The notes below the pieces were generated by a model, which had not been told where the DNA came from, ran no database searches, and saw nothing but the letters and a program-made list of their open reading frames with translations. From positions 1 to 9,457 of the forward strand of contig CACYKX010000117.1 of NCBI GenBank assembly GCA_902775075.1: 9,457 nt of DNA. Direction: 5' to 3'. Shown piece by piece: positions 7,123 to 9,457 of this stretch. Position numbers and translations under genes: made by a program. Positions within the stretch are counted from its first letter, which is position 1. Every line of letters begins with the position of its first letter. The DNA comes from an uncultured Prevotellaceae bacterium (GTDB lineage Bacteria > Bacteroidota > Bacteroidia > Bacteroidales > Bacteroidaceae).

Positions 7123-8088
7123 TTATACAATTATTGAGTATAAGCCATTACCAATTTCTCTCAGATTGTTCGTAACATACATATTATATCTTAATGGATT
7201 ATCCTTAATTTCAATTATACGATCAGCAGTGCATTTCCAAAGTTGCCTATAGGAAGAACTATTGATTATAGAAAGAATGTTCATATCCTTATCCATAATG
7301 TTCCCAAAAGTTTGATTGTTTTTCAAACAGTTTTTGATATTCCCAAATTTATCAATACAAAGGCGTTTATAATAGTAGGGGTTGAATGAATGTGCGAGAA
7401 TAAAATATTTTAGGTCGAAAATGCAATTCTTTGCATAATTGTTATTTGAAGTACAGAGTTCATTATAACTACTCTTGACATAATGAAAGTATTTTCCGCC
7501 AAATGTCTTACTTCTTGAAAAAGGTGCCCCATAGAAAATAATACTACTTATTATGTCTGCCTCTTTATTCTTACATATGTTATAAAAGAGATTCTTTTGT
7601 TTGTAATTTGCAACGAGTTGTGTACTTTTGATAGTGCTATTGTATATTTGAGAAAGCACATACTCTATTTCTTGAGCAGTTATCATTTCGGGTATTCGTA
7701 TTTCCAAGAATTTAACTAGCAATTTATTGATCATGGATAGAGCAGCATTGCTATTATATTGGTGGGAGTATTCAATTACCATGTGTTTTATATGCTCTGG
7801 TGAAGAATAATTAAAATCAATATTGGGGAAGATATCCGTTTTCTGTTTAACTCCGATTATACCTTTGTCTTTAAAATATGAAATGGTTTCTTGAAGCAGA
7901 TCCAACTGGTCTGAATAAATTCTTTCTATTTCGGAGATGCTGTAATCTCCAAATAGGTTGATAAGCGAAATGATACTATCAGTTATGTATGTGATAGTAG
8001 ATTTCTGAGCGTTATAAATGATGCTCGATGTACTTCCTGTTACTATGAAACAATAAGGAAAAATGAAATAATGCAAATTATTTGTCAT
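7123..8088 (-). CDS. gwsS: GwsS-like SPASM-domain peptide maturase, degenerate
   Basis: A 321-residue protein resembling the SPASM-domain partner of grasp-with-spasm systems. Residues about 20-80 (IIYNAQ, then helices, ending DKGIIGV) look like the PqqD-type winged-helix that binds precursor leaders. No CxxxCxxC motif of radical SAM enzymes is present anywhere. The late part keeps the SPASM landmark CIDKFGNIKNC (244-254) and FGNI (261-264). The next cluster segment usually reads C-x2-C-x5-C with an RY pair; here it reads IKDNPLRYNM (294-303), keeping the RY and the spacing but with Ile294, Asn297 and Met303 in place of Cys. It should thus hold no complete auxiliary cluster and may serve as a leader-binding scaffold for GwsG. 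It overlaps the upstream small ORF by 11 nt and precedes the transporter by 3 nt. Confidence 0.75.
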   Translation of the reverse strand: MTNNLHYFIFPYCFIVTGSTSSIIYNAQKSTITYITDSIISLINLFGDYSISEIERIYSDQLDLLQETISYFKDKGIIGVKQKTDIFPNIDFNYSSPEHIKHMVIEYSHQYNSNAALSMINKLLVKFLEIRIPEMITAQEIEYVLSQIYNSTIKSTQLVANYKQKNLFYNICKNKEADIISSIIFYGAPFSRSKTFGGKYFHYVKSSYNELCTSNNNYAKNCIFDLKYFILAHSFNPYYYKRLCIDKFGNIKNCLKNNQTFGNIMDKDMNILSIINSSSYRQLWKCTADRIIEIKDNPLRYNMYVTNNLREIGNGLYSIIV

Positions 8089-8284
8089 GACTGATTACGA
8101 TATTAGAAAATGGAATCGTCGGCATAACGACCCGATACTGTTTTGCTTGATGACATTCACTTATCGTGAACGCATCTTTTCTATGTAGTTCTTTGACATC
8201 CGAGGTCTTCATCTTATCCATTTTATGGTAAAATAAAGGCAACTTACGAAGTTCTTCTTTGCAAAAGATATTGTCTTGTTCCAT
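8078..8284 (-). CDS. small ORF in the peptide operon, unknown function
   Basis: A 68-residue ORF between gwsG and gwsS with no recognised family. It is charged in its first half (many Lys, Glu, Asp and His), has no signal peptide or membrane helix, and ends in an uncharged stretch (VVMPTIPFSNIVIS). It overlaps the end of gwsG by 41 nt and gwsS by 11 nt. A second possible start, ATG at 8221, gives 47 residues; it lies 22 nt after the gwsG stop behind an AT-rich leader, which avoids the long overlap and may be the true start. There is no Gly-Gly leader, so it is unlikely to be a second substrate of the transporter. It could be a small helper protein, a leftover of a larger gene, or not translated. 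Confidence 0.5.
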   Translation of the reverse strand: MEQDNIFCKEELRKLPLFYHKMDKMKTSDVKELHRKDAFTISECHQAKQYRVVMPTIPFSNIVISHDK

Positions 8285-9230
8285 TTTTAATAAGCCATTT
8301 AGCTATAAGTTTCTCTAAATCAAAATTGCAGCGATTGCTTGGTGCCATAAATTGCCCTACGGGATTAACTTCTATGAATGTAAATTCACCATCCACTGTC
8401 TTAATTATATCAAGAGATCCCGTGTTAAGGGATAATTTGTTCATGAATAATTTTATTTTATTTTCTATCTCATAGGGAAATTTAAACGGAATCCATCGGA
8501 TATGTTCAGACCCGAAAATTCTTTTCACATCATCATAATTTTTGTCATCAACTATAATGGCGCTTGCATATATGTTTCCATCCAAATAAAATGCTCTTAT
8601 CTCAAAATCTTTATTGACTTTCTCTTGAATTAAAGAGGGGAAAAATATATCGCATTCAAGTTGAGTTATATCTTCGACACTAATAGAGTTTGTATATACG
8701 TTATAAGTCGTGTCTCTCATAATATAGTAACCAGAGAAACGTATCGGTTTTATTATGGAAGATGGATATTTTGACAAAAAATTCACAAGATCTTGTTTGT
8801 TATTACTTATCAAACATTTTGGCACTTTTAAACCACAATCCTGAGCATACAGAATAGATGTTAACTTGTCAATACTAACATTATAAGGTGCTGGAAACCA
8901 AATCTTTTCTTTTAACAAGAAGAAAATATGTTTAATTAGGTCATTAAGTTCATACTTTAATTCGAATAAAGCTTGGCTCATTGGATACCCAGATCTTAGA
9001 TTCAGATTAATGTTATCTTCAAATCTTCTGAAATAAACACAACGTACTTCTTTTATCAAGTCAACCCCATTAAATATTATTCGTCTATTAGTGATATCTA
9101 TTGACACTTTTGAAGAGTCATAAAGATCTTGCTGGGTGAGTTTCAGGAATGGAGCCTTGTAGTATAGAAGCCAATCAATGACTGGATCCGTACATTGCTC
9201 ATATCCGAAAAAAGACAATATTAAAATCAT
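8244..9230 (-). CDS. gwsG: GwsG, ATP-grasp peptide ligase (graspetide type)
   Basis: A 328-residue ATP-grasp enzyme of the grasp-with-spasm/microviridin-ligase type. In graspetide pathways such enzymes phosphorylate Asp/Glu side chains of the precursor core and join them to Ser/Thr (ester) or Lys (amide). The N-terminal domain carries VYFRRF (65-70), an Arg pair typical of the group. ATP-grasp landmarks follow: SSIIKPIRF (157-165) with Lys161 for ATP, the hinge QEKV (202-205), FEIRAF (209-214), then SLDIIK (272-277) with Asp274 and FIEVNPVGQF (285-294) with Glu287 and Asn289 as metal ligands. The set is complete, so activity is expected. A 12-residue tail (GTRQYLLQRRTS) overlaps the next ORF. 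The ATG at 9230 sits after TAGGA. G+C is very low (about 14 of 60 bases in one counted line). Confidence 0.88.
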   Translation of the reverse strand: MILILSFFGYEQCTDPVIDWLLYYKAPFLKLTQQDLYDSSKVSIDITNRRIIFNGVDLIKEVRCVYFRRFEDNINLNLRSGYPMSQALFELKYELNDLIKHIFFLLKEKIWFPAPYNVSIDKLTSILYAQDCGLKVPKCLISNNKQDLVNFLSKYPSSIIKPIRFSGYYIMRDTTYNVYTNSISVEDITQLECDIFFPSLIQEKVNKDFEIRAFYLDGNIYASAIIVDDKNYDDVKRIFGSEHIRWIPFKFPYEIENKIKLFMNKLSLNTGSLDIIKTVDGEFTFIEVNPVGQFMAPSNRCNFDLEKLIAKWLIKNGTRQYLLQRRTS

Positions 9231-9245
9231 TCCTATCTGATTTAA

Positions 9246-9288
9246 ATTTCTTAAGATACTCCTTTGTTTATGGAGTACCTTAAGAAAT
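9246..9288 (-). promoter_or_regulatory. intercistronic stem-loop between precursor and gwsG
   Basis: Arms 9246-9262 and 9272-9288 form a 17-bp stem around a 9-base loop (TTTGTTTAT on the + strand). On the + strand one pair is an A-C mismatch (9256 with 9278); on the - strand transcript the same position is a G-U pair, so the stem is fully closed only in the sense direction of the operon. It lies 18 bases after the precursor stop and 15 bases before gwsG. RiPP operons often have such a leaky terminator or RNA-stabilising hairpin here, giving more precursor than enzyme. No long U run follows, so a processing or stability role is as likely as termination. Confidence 0.65.
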
Positions 9289-9306
9289 GTTTTAGAACCT
9301 TAGAAT

Positions 9307-9457
9307 TCAGTTCTGTGAACTGGTTCTATGATTGGTTGCGGTGTTCTCATTACCTTGGAAGGTGTCGTTGTTGTCGGAATCGTGATGCTGCGAATCCTCA
9401 GATGGAGTTGTGTCCTGAGCGATTGAGCAAGCCCCACCTTTGACATTGTTCAGTTCG
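9307..9457 (-). CDS. RiPP precursor peptide, GG-leader type (5' end missing)
   Basis: The last 49 codons of a small gene cut by the window edge; the start and most of the leader lie beyond 9457. The visible leader end reads ELNNVKGG, matching the end of GG-Bacteroidales natural-product precursors and the double-Gly site cut by C39 peptidases. The remaining 41 residues would be the core, starting ACSIAQD and including TTPSEDSQ. It has about 11 Ser/Thr, seven Asp/Glu, no Lys and one Cys, as expected for an ATP-grasp substrate forming side-chain esters. TTPSED loosely recalls the microviridin TxKYPSD motif but is shorter. It is the first visible gene of the operon, 76 nt ahead of gwsG. The identification rests on the GG site plus neighbours encoding a ligase and a C39 transporter. 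Confidence 0.8.
   Translation of the reverse strand, partial: ELNNVKGGACSIAQDTTPSEDSQHHDSDNNDTFQGNENTATNHRTSSQN

Noticed and set aside
7123..8088. GwsS as an active radical SAM enzyme
   Set aside because: No CxxxCxxC motif exists in the protein, and the SPASM cysteines are mostly replaced.
9231..9306. A Bacteroides -7 promoter (TAnnTTTG) ahead of gwsG
   Set aside because: The TTTG strings there lie in the stem-loop and none has TA at the right distance on the coding strand.
3974..9457. Lanthipeptide or unmodified bacteriocin operon
   Set aside because: No LanB, LanC or LanM-like enzyme is present; the ATP-grasp and SPASM-like pair point to a graspetide-type system instead.

Overview
This window looks like part of a conjugative or mobilizable element from a gut-type Bacteroidales (Bacteroides/Prevotella group). 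It carries an AT-rich cargo operon for a ribosomally made, post-translationally modified peptide (RiPP) of the 'grasp-with-spasm' or graspetide type. The Bacteroidales assignment rests on protein resemblance: a CTnDOT-like mobA-mobB-mobC set, a GG-Bacteroidales type peptide leader, and a HlyD N-terminus of the kind found in Bacteroidetes. No search could be run.

Left part (1-3832, + strand, near 47% G+C by rough counts of single lines). Positions 1-45 hold two small nested hairpins that may belong to oriT. They are followed by mobA (relaxosome accessory protein), mobB (relaxase with an H-x5-H-x2-H motif) and mobC (VirD4/TraG-type coupling ATPase). This set nicks the element and delivers it to a mating channel encoded outside the window. 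A perfect 15-bp stem-loop follows directly after the mobC stop.

Right part (3974-9457, - strand, convergent with mob). Apart from the body of the transporter gene, this part is much more AT-rich. In transcription order, from the right edge leftwards, it holds: the 3' end of a peptide precursor with a Gly-Gly leader end (9307-9457, cut by the window edge); a 17-bp intercistronic stem-loop; gwsG (ATP-grasp ligase); a 68-residue unknown ORF; gwsS (leader-binding, SPASM-like protein); a 732-residue peptidase-containing ABC transporter; a shortened HlyD-like adaptor; and a small lipoprotein. Spacing is tight (overlaps of 41, 11 and 4 nt; gaps of 3 and 12 nt), so this is probably one transcription unit. 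Its promoter lies beyond position 9457.

Inferred job: the precursor is bound through its leader by GwsS and/or GwsG. GwsG uses ATP to join Asp/Glu side chains to Ser/Thr hydroxyls of the core. The C39 domain of the transporter then cuts after Gly-Gly and exports the product, with the short adaptor and lipoprotein at the envelope. The most unusual points are the precursor itself (a Lys-free core rich in Ser/Thr and Asp/Glu), a GwsS whose cluster-binding cysteines are replaced at exact spacing, a HlyD protein without its hairpin, and a composition break inside the transporter gene near the end of its peptidase domain.

No stretch over 300 bases lacks a gene. The longest non-coding gaps are 3833-3973 (a strong stem-loop, a weak hairpin and otherwise nothing recognised) and 9231-9306 (a stem-loop). 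No tRNA, rRNA, CRISPR array, insertion sequence or att site was seen.
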